From the NCBI RefSeq assembly GCF_000878135.1, contig NZ_JXQZ01000101.1:24782-88781 (forward strand): a stretch of DNA of 64,000 nucleotides, given 5' to 3'. The DNA comes from Frigoribacterium sp. MEB024 (lineage in GTDB: Bacteria > Actinomycetota > Actinomycetes > Actinomycetales > Microbacteriaceae). The position numbers and the translations under genes were made by a program. Below the pieces are notes generated by a model. It was not told where the DNA came from. It saw nothing but the letters and a program-made list of their open reading frames with translations, and ran no database searches. Numbering within the stretch: the stretch's first letter is position 1; every line of letters starts with the position of its first letter. This document shows positions 46,768-55,722 of this stretch, one piece after another.

Positions 46768-46827
46768 GTCGAGTGGTCCCGAACCGTGGTTCGGCCCGCG
46801 GGCGAGGACGTTTCGGGACCACTCGAC
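46768..46827. terminator. Bidirectional hairpin between SGNH and lipoprotein genes
   Basis: GTCGAGTGGTCCCGAA (46768-46783) pairs perfectly with TTCGGGACCACTCGAC (46812-46827), enclosing smaller pairings (GAACCGTGGTTC). It is related in layout to the four-box hairpins described elsewhere. Confidence 0.75.
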
Positions 46828-46892
46828 CGACGTGTCGAGTAGGACGAGGAGGCGCGGGCACGTCACGAGGACGACGCCCGCCCCGGCGGGGC

Positions 46893-47513
46893 TCAGTCGA
46901 AGAGGCCGTAGGCGGCGTCGAGGGTCTCGTCGGTGCTGAACGGGGCGGCGTCGCCCGCACCCGTCGCCGTGACGGCGATCAGGCCGTGCGGCGAGAGGAT
47001 CGTGCTGGCCGAGGCCGTGATGCCCTGCTGCGTCACCGTCTGCGAGAACGCCTGGCCGCCGAACGCCCCGACGCGCGAGTCGTCGACGCTCTCGACACCT
47101 TGGGTGCCCTCGATCTGGGAGGTCTGGGCGCTGATGTCGTCGGCGCTGAACTCCTGGCGCTGGGCGAGGACGACGATCGCCGTCACGTCGGCCGCGTCGG
47201 TGGCCTCGGTCGTCGGGGTCGCCCACTGGCAGTTCGCCTGGTCGCCCGAGAACGTGCTGTCGTCGCGCAGCTCGAGACCGTCCACGACGCCGCCGAGCGC
47301 CGAGCCGACGTCGTCGCAGCTGGCGAGTTCGTCGAAGGTGCCCTCGCCGGACGCGGTCGACCCCGAGCCGCTCGAGCCGGCCGAGGACCCGCCGGAACCG
47401 GCGTCGTCACCGCCACCCGCGCCTCCTGAGGTGCAGCCGGCGAGCAGCAGGCCGAGGGCGAGCACGCCCGTGGTGGTGGCCGTCACGGCCGTTCTGCGCA
47501 TGGTCATGGCCAT
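46893..47513 (-). CDS. Lipoprotein, DUF3558-like
   Basis: The 206-residue protein has a lipobox LLAGC (Cys27), a 35-residue Gly/Ser-rich linker, and one domain with two Cys residues (ELASCDDVG and DQANCQWATP) as in DUF3558-type lipoproteins. The ATG at 47513 has GAGGGAG upstream. A dispersed-motif copy (47418-47427) encodes the Gly-Gly-Ala-Gly right after the lipid anchor. Function unknown. Confidence 0.85.
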   Translation of the reverse strand: MAMTMRRTAVTATTTGVLALGLLLAGCTSGGAGGGDDAGSGGSSAGSSGSGSTASGEGTFDELASCDDVGSALGGVVDGLELRDDSTFSGDQANCQWATPTTEATDAADVTAIVVLAQRQEFSADDISAQTSQIEGTQGVESVDDSRVGAFGGQAFSQTVTQQGITASASTILSPHGLIAVTATGAGDAAPFSTDETLDAAYGLFD

Positions 47514-47640
47514 CGGGGGCTCCCTCGTGATCTGCCTCGGACTCCCTACGCCCGGTGCTGTCGTCACCCTAACGAGGGGCACCTCCGAGGACCCCGACGG
47601 GGCCGTCTCGACCGCCGCCGCCATCACCGCCAGCGCCACA

Positions 47641-47694
47641 CCACCGATGTGCCGTCGAACCACACATGTGCGTGGTTCGACGGCACATGGGTGG
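47641..47694. repeat. Four-box hairpin element (box CCACxxATGTG)
   Basis: CCACCGATGTG, spacer, CCACACATGTG, then the inverted GTGG, spacer and CACATGGGTGG form a 54-bp nested hairpin whose inner 17 bp on each side pair perfectly. It sits in the gap from 47514 to 47765, between the photolyase-like gene and the lipoprotein gene, both on the minus strand. No gene is seen in the gap. Confidence 0.8.
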
Positions 47695-47765
47695 TTCCAC
47701 TCCGACCGGTGCTCGCGAGGGGAGGCGATGGCCGGGCCCCGACGCCGACGCCACCGCGCCGCGCG

Positions 47766-49334
47766 TCACCAGGTCGTGCGGGTGCGCTCCTGCTCGACGA
47801 CGGCCTCGCGGTCGGCCAGCCCGCGCAACCCGGCGAACTGCTGACCCATGCGCGGGTTGCCCGAGAGCACCGGCTCGACGCGGTCGAGGAACGCCCAGTA
47901 GCCGGCGGTCACCGGGCAGGCGTCCTCGCCGAGCCGCTTCTTCGGATCGAAGCGGCACGAGCCGCAGTGGTCGGTCATCCGGTTGATGTACGCGCCACCC
48001 GACGCGTACGGCTTGGTCGCGACGATGCCGCCGTCGGCGTGCTGCGACATGCCCACGACGTTGGCGGGCATCACCCAGGGGGTGCCGTCGACGTACATGT
48101 CGACGAACCACTGGTTGAGCGCCGCCGGGTCGACACCGCGCTGCAGGGCCCAGTTGCCGAGGATCATCAGACGCTGGATGTGGTGGTTCCAGCCGTGGCG
48201 CCGCAGCCCGTCGAGCGTGTCGCCGAGGCACTCGGCCTCGACGGCCTCGACGTCGAGCCCCGCGAAGACCTCGGGCAGGGGTTGCGTCGCCCCGAGCGCG
48301 TTGCTCGTCGTCGCGAAGTCCTCGCCGAGGTGCCAGTAGAGGTGCCAGACCCAGTCGCGCCAGCCGACGATCTGCCGGGTGAACCCCTCGACGCTGCGCA
48401 GGGGGGCGTCGCCGGCCTGGTACGACGCGACGGCCGCCTCGACGACCTCGCGCGGGTCGAGCAGGCCGAGGTTCATCGGGGCGCTGAGCAGCGAGTGCGC
48501 CATCGTCCAGTCGCCCGACAGGGTGGCGTCCTCGAACGGGCCGAAGTCGGGCAGCCGCACCTCGACGAAGTCCGCCAGGGCGGCCGTCGCCTCGGCCCGG
48601 GTCGCGGCGAACCGTCGGGGCGCGTCGTCGCCGACGAGCCGGACGACCCCCTCGCGCTCCCAGCGCTCGAGGTCGGCCCGCACCTCGGCGTCGATGTCGT
48701 CCTCGACGGGCCACTCCTGCGGAGGCAGGCCGAGCGTCGCGGCACCCTTCGGCGGCTTCTCGCGGTTGTCGTGGTCGTAGTTCCACTGGCCCCCGACGGG
48801 CTGCGGGCCCTCCATCAGCAGGCCGGTGCGCTGGCGCACGGCCCGGTACCAGTCCTCCATCAGGAGGCGCGGTGCCGGTCGACCGCCGGACGCGCCGGTC
48901 GGTCGACCCGCGCCTCCTCGACGGGCGTCGTCGGCGTCCGCCGTCGCCCCTCCGGACCGGCCCGAGCCGCGACCGCCCTGGCGACCGGCGGCCCACTCGG
49001 CGAAGTCGGCCTCGCTCGAGACGAAGCCACGACTCGGCAGCACCTCGGCACCGACCGACCGCACGAGGCGGCGCGCCCGGTACGAGGTGGGGTCGACGAC
49101 CTGCAGGTCGTCCCGCCCCTCGAGGGCCTCGGAGTAGTGGTCGACCTGCCGGAAGTCGACGCGGTCGCCCAGTTCGGCCGCCCGGTGCCGGATGGCGGAC
49201 AGGATCAGCTGCAGCTTCGCGCGATGCAGGGTGCGGCCCTGCCACGACGAACGGCTCTCGATCAGCAGCATCGGGTCGCCGTCGTCGAAGTGCGGGCCGA
49301 GCTGGTCGAGGAAGATCCACCGGGTGCGCTGCAT
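47766..49334 (-). CDS. FeS-type cryptochrome/(6-4) photolyase-like protein
   Basis: The 522-residue protein belongs to the bacterial FeS-BCP/PhrB photolyase-related family: RTRWIFLDQLGPHF at the start, GGQWNYDHDNREKPPKG, the FAD-binding RHGWNHHIQRLMILGNWAL, and Cys-rich TDHCGSCRFDPKKRLGEDACP that supplies 4Fe-4S ligands. Such enzymes repair UV (6-4) photoproducts or act as light sensors. A Gly/Arg/Ala-rich insertion at about residues 120-155 contains two dispersed-motif copies in opposite orientation (48862 and 48909). Confidence 0.9.
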   Translation of the reverse strand: MQRTRWIFLDQLGPHFDDGDPMLLIESRSSWQGRTLHRAKLQLILSAIRHRAAELGDRVDFRQVDHYSEALEGRDDLQVVDPTSYRARRLVRSVGAEVLPSRGFVSSEADFAEWAAGRQGGRGSGRSGGATADADDARRGGAGRPTGASGGRPAPRLLMEDWYRAVRQRTGLLMEGPQPVGGQWNYDHDNREKPPKGAATLGLPPQEWPVEDDIDAEVRADLERWEREGVVRLVGDDAPRRFAATRAEATAALADFVEVRLPDFGPFEDATLSGDWTMAHSLLSAPMNLGLLDPREVVEAAVASYQAGDAPLRSVEGFTRQIVGWRDWVWHLYWHLGEDFATTSNALGATQPLPEVFAGLDVEAVEAECLGDTLDGLRRHGWNHHIQRLMILGNWALQRGVDPAALNQWFVDMYVDGTPWVMPANVVGMSQHADGGIVATKPYASGGAYINRMTDHCGSCRFDPKKRLGEDACPVTAGYWAFLDRVEPVLSGNPRMGQQFAGLRGLADREAVVEQERTRTTW

Positions 49335-49499
49335 GCCCCGACCGTAGACGCGGGCACTCAGCGGGTTGCCAGGATGTTCACCGTGACGAACGGGACGGGC
49401 ACGGCGTCTCATTGACGTGCAGCCCGGGTCACGGCCCGGCAGCACGACGACCACAGCACGACCATCCGCACGATTCCCCCAGCCGAAAGAGGACCCGAG

Positions 49500-49979
49500 A
49501 TGTCGAACACCGCCACCCCCACCCCCGCCACCACGTCGCGCGTCGACGGCGTCGCCCGCGTCGACGGTGCCTCGACCGTGTCGTCCGACGCCGCGGGCAC
49601 CACGCAGATCGCCGACGGCGTCGTCGCCAAGGTCGCGGGCATCGCCGCCCGCCAGGTGCCCGGCGTCCACTCGATCGGTGGCGGCGCCTCGCGTGCCGTG
49701 GGTGCGCTGCGCAACGCCGTCGGCCAGCAGGACCACGGCCAGGGCGTCAAGGTCGAGGTCGGCGAGACCCAGGCCGCGGCCGACCTCAGCATCGTCGTCG
49801 ACTACCCGTTGTCGGTGCAGAAGGTCGCGGACGACGTCCGCCAGGCCGTCGCCGACGCCATCACGCAGCTCGTCGGGCTCGAGGTCGTCGAGATCAACAT
49901 CGAGGTCAGCGACATCTTCATCGCCGGCCAGGACGACGACGACAAGGGCGACAAGGCCGACGCACAGCGGGTTCAGTAG
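49500..49979 (+). CDS. Asp23/Gls24 family envelope stress protein
   Basis: The 159-residue protein has the Asp23 domain (TTQIADGVVAKVAGIAARQVPGVHSIGG through LVGLEVVEINIEVSDIF). Such proteins lie along the cytoplasmic membrane and respond to cell-wall stress. The ATG at 49500 has AAAGAGGA upstream. A 41-residue basic membrane-peptide gene follows in the same direction. Confidence 0.92.
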   Translation: MSNTATPTPATTSRVDGVARVDGASTVSSDAAGTTQIADGVVAKVAGIAARQVPGVHSIGGGASRAVGALRNAVGQQDHGQGVKVEVGETQAAADLSIVVDYPLSVQKVADDVRQAVADAITQLVGLEVVEINIEVSDIFIAGQDDDDKGDKADAQRVQ

Positions 49980-50109
49980 TCAGCGAGTTGACTGGTGGTC
50001 GCGGCGGTCGTCCCGACGCGATCGTCCCCCGCAGCACCGCGGGCCGCACCCCACCGAGCCGACCGGCTCGACCGCACGACCCGTGCACCATCGCCCCAGG
50101 AGGCACCCC

Positions 50110-50235
50110 ATGGCATCACTGCTCCGACGCTTCGCCCCGCTCATCGTGGGCTTCGTCATCAAGAAGATCATGAACAAGCGCGGCGGCGGCAACGGCCAGG
50201 CCGGCGGCTACCAGCAGCCCGGTCGGCGCCGCTGA
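50110..50235 (+). CDS. 41-residue basic membrane peptide
   Basis: An ATG behind a strong AGGAGG site (50098-50103) encodes MASLLRRFAPLIVGFVIKKI, a single hydrophobic segment, then a Gly/Arg-rich tail. Its place behind the Asp23 gene suggests a shared role at the membrane; unknown otherwise. Confidence 0.7.
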   Translation: MASLLRRFAPLIVGFVIKKIMNKRGGGNGQAGGYQQPGRRR

Positions 50236-50259
50236 CCCACCGCACGCCCCGCACCGTCT

Positions 50260-50305
50260 AAGACGCAGGAGGCGCGACTCACGTGAGTCGCGCCTACTGC
50301 GTCTT
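50260..50305. terminator. Bidirectional terminator with a 23-bp arm, containing the dispersed motif
   Basis: 50260-50282 and 50283-50305 are inverted copies with one mismatch and no loop bases. The left arm includes an exact AGGAGGCGCG (50267-50276). It lies between the small peptide gene and the converging MFS gene. Confidence 0.85.
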
Positions 50306-50326
50306 TCGTCGTCCCGGGTCCGGGGA

Positions 50327-51622
50327 TCAGGCGGCGGAGCGGGCCGACCGCCGGGCGAGCAGGCGGTCGCTTGCGAGCACGGCGACCAGCACCACCGCGG
50401 CCACCACGATGTAGAGCACGGGCAGCGAGTCGAGCCCGGACCCGTCGAGCACGAGGGCGCCGATCAGGGCGCCCCCGCCGATGCCGGCGTTGAAGCCCGT
50501 CGTGTAGAACGCGCTCGCCAGGTCGCGCATCCGTTCGGGGGCGACCTGCAGCATGCGCGTCTGGAACAGCGGCGGGAGCGCCCCGAACGTCACGCCCCAC
50601 AGCACGAACGCCACGAGCGACGGCACGAGCATGCCCTCGAACAGCAACATGCCCGTCACGGCGAGCCCGACCACGGCCACGCCGATGGGGATGCTCACCC
50701 GCGGCCGCGCCCCGAGGAACCAGCCGACCATGCCGAGCCCCACGGCCCCGGCGATGCCGAACGCGAAGAGCCACGCGGCCAGACCCTGCTCGGGCACCCC
50801 GGTCGAGCGCACGAGGTACGGCGTGATGTAGGTGAAGAACGAGTAGTGCCCGATCATGAAGACCGCCGTGATGACGCAGCTCAGGACGACGCCGAGCACG
50901 CTCGGCTTCGGCAGCGCGCGACGACGAACCGCAGCACCTGCAGGAGGCGCGGTGCCGTCGACCAGCGTCGGGACCGCGTCGGTCACCGGCTCCGGCGTCG
51001 ACTCGTGCGCCGTGCCCCGACCCACCGGCGGCAGGAACTTGTAGACGAAGACCGCACCGAGCGCCATGAGCCCGGCGAGGATGCCGAACGCCTCACGCCA
51101 GCCGAGGGCCTGGCCGAGCGCGGTGCCGAGCGGGACGCCCAGCACGAACGCGAGGGTGCCGCCGCTCATGGCGACGGCGAGCGCGCGGCCGACCTGTGCC
51201 CGGGGCACGAGGTGACCGGCGTAGGCGCCGCCGATGGCCCAGAACATGCCGTGGGCGAGGCCGCCGAGCACGCGGCTGGCGAGCACGAGCTCGTAGGTCG
51301 GTGCGATCGCGGTGAGCCCGGCGCTGATCGCCAGCACGACGATCAGGCCGACCACGATCAGGTGGCGGGGCAGGCGACGGGTGAGGTGGGTGAGGCCGGT
51401 GCTGGTGAGCACGACCGTGAAGGCGAAGACGCTGACGAGCAGGCCGATGCTCGACTCGGTGACGCCGAGGTCGGCGCTCATCTCGGGCAGCAGGCCGGTC
51501 GGCAGCATCTCGCCCGAGATGGAGAGGAACGTGGCGACGGCGATGGCGATCAGGCCGGCCCACGGGAAGCGGGCGGACGGGGTGGACGGGGGCGCGGTGG
51601 GGCGCAGGGGTGCGAGTGTCAT
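50327..51622 (-). CDS. Major facilitator superfamily exporter (DHA1/AraJ-like)
   Basis: The 431-residue protein has about twelve membrane spans, with the MFS motif A-like segment between helices 2 and 3 (THLTRRLPRHLIV). The layout resembles sugar or drug efflux members of DHA1. The substrate is unknown. The ATG at 51622 is used; longer frames add implausible sequence. A motif copy (50942-50951) encodes part of the central cytoplasmic loop. Confidence 0.87.
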   Translation of the reverse strand: MTLAPLRPTAPPSTPSARFPWAGLIAIAVATFLSISGEMLPTGLLPEMSADLGVTESSIGLLVSVFAFTVVLTSTGLTHLTRRLPRHLIVVGLIVVLAISAGLTAIAPTYELVLASRVLGGLAHGMFWAIGGAYAGHLVPRAQVGRALAVAMSGGTLAFVLGVPLGTALGQALGWREAFGILAGLMALGAVFVYKFLPPVGRGTAHESTPEPVTDAVPTLVDGTAPPAGAAVRRRALPKPSVLGVVLSCVITAVFMIGHYSFFTYITPYLVRSTGVPEQGLAAWLFAFGIAGAVGLGMVGWFLGARPRVSIPIGVAVVGLAVTGMLLFEGMLVPSLVAFVLWGVTFGALPPLFQTRMLQVAPERMRDLASAFYTTGFNAGIGGGALIGALVLDGSGLDSLPVLYIVVAAVVLVAVLASDRLLARRSARSAA

Positions 51623-51867
51623 GGAACCTGGGGTGGTCGGCGGGCGCCGTTCTCTCGACCCGATGGTGGCCACGGGCCGGCGGATCGTGACGATCTGCCG
51701 GCGGCACGGCCCTCGCGGCAGGTGCCGTTCGTGACCGTGGGTGACTCGGGGAGGATGGTGATCCCGACTGCGCGCTGTCGTGCACGCCCGGGGCCGGGAG
51801 TACCGCCCGACCGAGGTCGAGTCTAACCGCTCGCGCCCGGCCTGGCCAGGGGCCCGGTGTGCACGAG

Positions 51868-51929
51868 CGCACCGCGTCTCGTGGACCGCACCGCGACTGA
51901 TCGCGGTGCGGTGCACGAAACGCGGTGCG
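51868..51929. repeat. Four-box hairpin element (box CGCACCGCG)
   Basis: CGCACCGCG at 51868-51876 and 51887-51895 are followed by CGCGGTGCG at 51902-51910 and 51921-51929. Spacers of ten bases on both sides also pair in eight positions. The 62-bp element starts six bases after the stop codon of the minus-strand DUF805 gene, so it may terminate that transcript. Confidence 0.85.
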
Positions 51930-51935
51930 GTGGCG

Positions 51936-52655
<720 letters not shown>

Positions 52656-52819
52656 CCGCACGACGGTACGCGGACCGTGCCCGCGCCTCCATCCCCCGCG
52701 CGGGCGAGATGTCCCCTCACGCCCGCGCCAGGTCAGGAGGCGCGGGTGCGGTCGGCGCGGAGGGACCGACGGCCGCGTCCCCGGGAACGCTCACCGCGCC
52801 TCCCGCGTTGACTGTCAGC

Positions 52820-53209
52820 ATGAGCGCCGCGACCCCCGACCCGAAGACCTGCCGATCGTGCGGACGCACCATCGAGTGGCGCAAGAAGTGGGCGTCGAAC
52901 TGGGACGAGGTCGCGTACTGCAGCGACGCGTGCCGCAGACGCAAGGTGACGGCGCAGGACCGCGAGCTCGAACAGCGCATCCGCGACCTGCTGGCGGCCC
53001 GGGCGGCCACCTCGACGATCTGCCCGTCGGACGTCGCGCGCTCGCTGCACCCCGACGACGAGGATGCCTGGCGCGGCCTCATGGAACCCGTCCGCCGCGC
53101 GGCCCGACGACTGGTCGCCGCGGGCGAGGTCGACATCACGCAGGGCGGCTCGGTGGTCGACCCGTCCACGGCGAAGGGCCCGATCCGCATCCGCCGGCAC
53201 CGGTCCTGA
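52820..53209 (+). CDS. DUF2256/DUF3253 protein
   Basis: The 129-residue protein fuses a DUF2256 zinc-finger-like domain (KTCRSCGRTIEWRKKWASNWDEVAYCSDACRRRK; four Cys) with a DUF3253 winged-helix-like domain (RIRDLLAARAATSTICPSDVARSL). Both occur together in many bacteria; function unknown. Confidence 0.88.
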   Translation: MSAATPDPKTCRSCGRTIEWRKKWASNWDEVAYCSDACRRRKVTAQDRELEQRIRDLLAARAATSTICPSDVARSLHPDDEDAWRGLMEPVRRAARRLVAAGEVDITQGGSVVDPSTAKGPIRIRRHRS

Positions 53210-53249
53210 GCCCGGGCCTCGACATGACGCGCCGGGCGAGCGGGCGGGA

Positions 53250-53795
53250 TCAGACGGGCTGCAATGCCGACCAGGGCTCGGCGGGCAGGTCGACGCCGAC
53301 GGGGTCGCCGGGTCGCACCTCTCCCCCGGCGAGCACCACGCCCATGACGCCGGCCTTGCGGACGAGCTCGCCGGCCTCGTCGCGTCCGACGACCGCCTTC
53401 AGCAGGCCCGACTCGAAGCGGTCGATCTGCAGGCACGGGTTGCGGAGTCCGGTGATCTCGACCCGCGCCTCCTGACCGAGGGTGAGCACGGTGCCGACGG
53501 GCAGACCGAGCAGGTCGACCCCGTGGGTGGTGACGTTCTCGCCGAGGTCGCCGGGCCCGACGTCGTAGCCGTGGTCGGCCAGCTCGGCGAAGAGCTCGGC
53601 GTGCATCAGGTGCACCTGCCGCAGGTTCGGTTGGCTCGGGTCGCGCGCCACGCGGGAGCGGTGCTGCACCGTGCGCCCGAGGTGGGCGTCGCCCTCGACT
53701 CCGAGCCCGGCGAGCAGGGTGACCCGCTCGACCGGCGGCTTGCTGAACCGGTGGGCGTCGTCGACGTTGACCGAGAGGACGGAGGCGCGGGTCAT
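53250..53795 (-). CDS. MOSC domain protein
   Basis: The 181-residue protein consists of one MOSC domain (VEGDAHLGRTVQHRSR, GENVTTHGVDLLGLPVGTVLTLG, and the conserved Cys in LRNPCLQI). MOSC proteins handle sulfur on molybdenum cofactor or act as cofactor-linked reductases. A motif copy at 53464-53473 encodes Glu-Ala-Arg inside the domain. Confidence 0.9.
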   Translation of the reverse strand: MTRASVLSVNVDDAHRFSKPPVERVTLLAGLGVEGDAHLGRTVQHRSRVARDPSQPNLRQVHLMHAELFAELADHGYDVGPGDLGENVTTHGVDLLGLPVGTVLTLGQEARVEITGLRNPCLQIDRFESGLLKAVVGRDEAGELVRKAGVMGVVLAGGEVRPGDPVGVDLPAEPWSALQPV

Positions 53796-53883
53796 GTCGC
53801 CCAGTCTGCCCGCGTCGGCCGCCGGGGTCGAGGCCGGGCTGGGTCGGGGCCCGGGCCGGGGTCGGGCTCGGGCAGGACGGGGC

Positions 53884-53945
53884 CGCACCGCCGAATGAAC
53901 GTCGCACCGTCGACATGGGCGGTGCGACGTTCGGTCGGCGGTGCG
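53884..53945. repeat. Four-box hairpin element (box CGCACCG)
   Basis: CGCACCG at 53884-53890 and 53903-53909, a 10-base centre, then CGGTGCG at 53920-53926 and 53939-53945. The 12-base spacers pair in all but two positions. A fifth CGGTGCG is at 53965-53971. The 62-bp element lies between two minus-strand genes (MOSC and DinB-like). Confidence 0.88.
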
Positions 53946-54010
53946 ACAACGGTGGCCCGGGCGGCGGTGCGACAGCGGCCTGCCGGGCGATGGGCCGGCC
54001 GGGGCACCGG

Positions 54011-54529
54011 TCAGCGGCGGACGTCGTGCAGGTGGTGCACGGGGTCGTGCACGAAGTAGCGGGCGAGCGAGTCGACCGTGAAGGCCGAGCCGTCGCTGCG
54101 CAGGCCGGTGCGACCGAGCCGGTCGTCGGGCACCGCCTCGAACGCGTCGGCGACGACGGCCGCGGCGGCCACGAGTTCGTCGGCCACCACCGCGGGCTGC
54201 TGGGAGGCGTAGTCGTCGTCGAGCGCGGTGGCGTCCTGGTCCCAGTTCGCGAAGGTCGGTGCGTCCTCGGCGAGCATCAGCCGGAGGCGCGTGTCGAAGA
54301 CCCGGAACACGTCGCGCACGTGCGCCCCGTACTCGAGCGGTGACCACGTGGCGTCGTCCGGCCGGGTGCGGGCGTCGGGCCGGGCGAGCTCGGCGGGCCA
54401 GGCGGCGGCGTTCTCGCGGACGAGACGCGGCACGTCGCGGAACGCGACCTCGGCGGGCTCGAAGCCGCAGTCGTCGCAGGGGCGTTCGAGCACCCAGGTC
54501 CAGTTCTTCGTGTCGGGCGTGATCGGCAT
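54011..54529 (-). CDS. DinB family protein
   Basis: The 172-residue protein has the DinB/YfiT four-helix-bundle layout with metal-binding His residues in WSPLEYGAHVRDVF and in the C-terminal FVHDPVHHLHDVRR. These are thiol-dependent (mycothiol or bacillithiol) transferase-like proteins. The ATG at 54529 is used. Confidence 0.87.
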   Translation of the reverse strand: MPITPDTKNWTWVLERPCDDCGFEPAEVAFRDVPRLVRENAAAWPAELARPDARTRPDDATWSPLEYGAHVRDVFRVFDTRLRLMLAEDAPTFANWDQDATALDDDYASQQPAVVADELVAAAAVVADAFEAVPDDRLGRTGLRSDGSAFTVDSLARYFVHDPVHHLHDVRR

Positions 54530-54618
54530 GGGACCGACGCTAGGACGCACGGCCCGGCGCGCGCCATCGAGATCCTGCCGACGTCGGTGCTCCCGGCGCC
54601 AACCGCGACCGCGCGATG

Positions 54619-54676
54619 CACCCGGTTTCGAACCGCACACCCGGTTGCTACCGGGTGCATGGTTCGAAACCGGGTT
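54619..54676. repeat. Four-box hairpin element (box CACCCGGTT) in a divergent gap
   Basis: CACCCGGTT at 54619-54627 and 54638-54646, a four-base centre, then ACCGGGTG (54650-54657) and AACCGGGTT (54668-54676). The outer arms pair perfectly over 15 bp. Unlike the other elements, it is between two divergent genes (DinB-like and a membrane protein), where no transcript should end. Confidence 0.85.
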
Positions 54677-54753
54677 CATGGCGGGGCCGTCGCACGACCG
54701 ACATCCACCTCCGGGATGACGTCGGCCCGGCGACCCCCCAGTACCGTCGACCC

Positions 54754-55704
54754 ATGACGAACACTCAGCACGAGGGCCGGCTCGCGGGGGCGGCGGCGAG
54801 CCTGCGCCGGCGGGTCGACCGTCGTGAGGTGGCCTGGGTGATCGGCACCACCGCGGCCCTGTTCGTCGCCGGCGCGGCGCTCCTTGGCCTGACGGCCTCG
54901 CCCGGCCGGATGGTCGCGACGCTGCTCGAGCTGCCGGCCGCGCTCGCGCAGACCTCGCTCGTGCCGTTCGTGGTGTGGTCCGTCCTCGTCGTGCTCGTCG
55001 CGTGGCGGTGGTCCGACGCCCCCGCGTCACGCCGAGCCTGGCTCTACGTCGCCGCGGCGGCCGTGGCCCGGGCGGGCGTCGAGCTCAGCGTCGGGTCGGG
55101 CGTCACGTCGGGCCTGCGGGCGGGCTTCTCCCTCTACACGCTGCCCACCGTCGTCTTCGTCAGCCTGCCGTTCGTCGCGACCGTCGGCCTGGCCTCGTTC
55201 GTCGTCCTCGCCGCACGATCGGGTCGGCGCGGCCGCGACGCCTCGGAGCACGACGGAGCGCCTCCGGCCGAGCACCCGCCCGTCGACGCCCCCGCGGTCC
55301 GGACGCCCCGCCCGCCCGGCCACGCCGTGCACCGCGTCGCCGTGATCGTCGAGGCGCTCGCCCTCGCGGCCGGCGTCCTGCTCACGCTCTCGCTGGCCGG
55401 GCAGTGGTTCTCGGCCGAGGTCAGCCTCTTCGGCACCCCCGTGACCGTCAGCCAGGAGGTCGCGGACAGCTGGCTCCGGACCCTCGTCGCCTGCCTCGCG
55501 TGCCTGGTCGTGGCACTCTTCGCCGCGATCACCGCCGGGCACCGAGGCGTCGTCGTGGCGACCGTCGTCGTCGCCGGGCTGGTCGTGATCGGTGCCGTCG
55601 GCGCGCCCGTCCCCGGAGACCGGTGGGAGTCCCCCACACCGCGCCAGGAACCCCTGCCCGCGAACTACACCCCGTGCTTCAGCGGCAGCGGGAAGTGCAA
55701 CTGA
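54754..55704 (+). CDS. Multi-span membrane protein of unknown function
   Basis: The 316-residue protein has about seven hydrophobic segments with a charged loop (about residues 155-190) and a polar C-terminal tail ending in two Cys residues (CFSGSGKCN). No family is recognised. The ATG at 54754 is preceded by weakly G-rich sequence. Confidence 0.75.
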   Translation: MTNTQHEGRLAGAAASLRRRVDRREVAWVIGTTAALFVAGAALLGLTASPGRMVATLLELPAALAQTSLVPFVVWSVLVVLVAWRWSDAPASRRAWLYVAAAAVARAGVELSVGSGVTSGLRAGFSLYTLPTVVFVSLPFVATVGLASFVVLAARSGRRGRDASEHDGAPPAEHPPVDAPAVRTPRPPGHAVHRVAVIVEALALAAGVLLTLSLAGQWFSAEVSLFGTPVTVSQEVADSWLRTLVACLACLVVALFAAITAGHRGVVVATVVVAGLVVIGAVGAPVPGDRWESPTPRQEPLPANYTPCFSGSGKCN

Positions 55705-55722
55705 TCCCCCGGTGCAGCCGGG

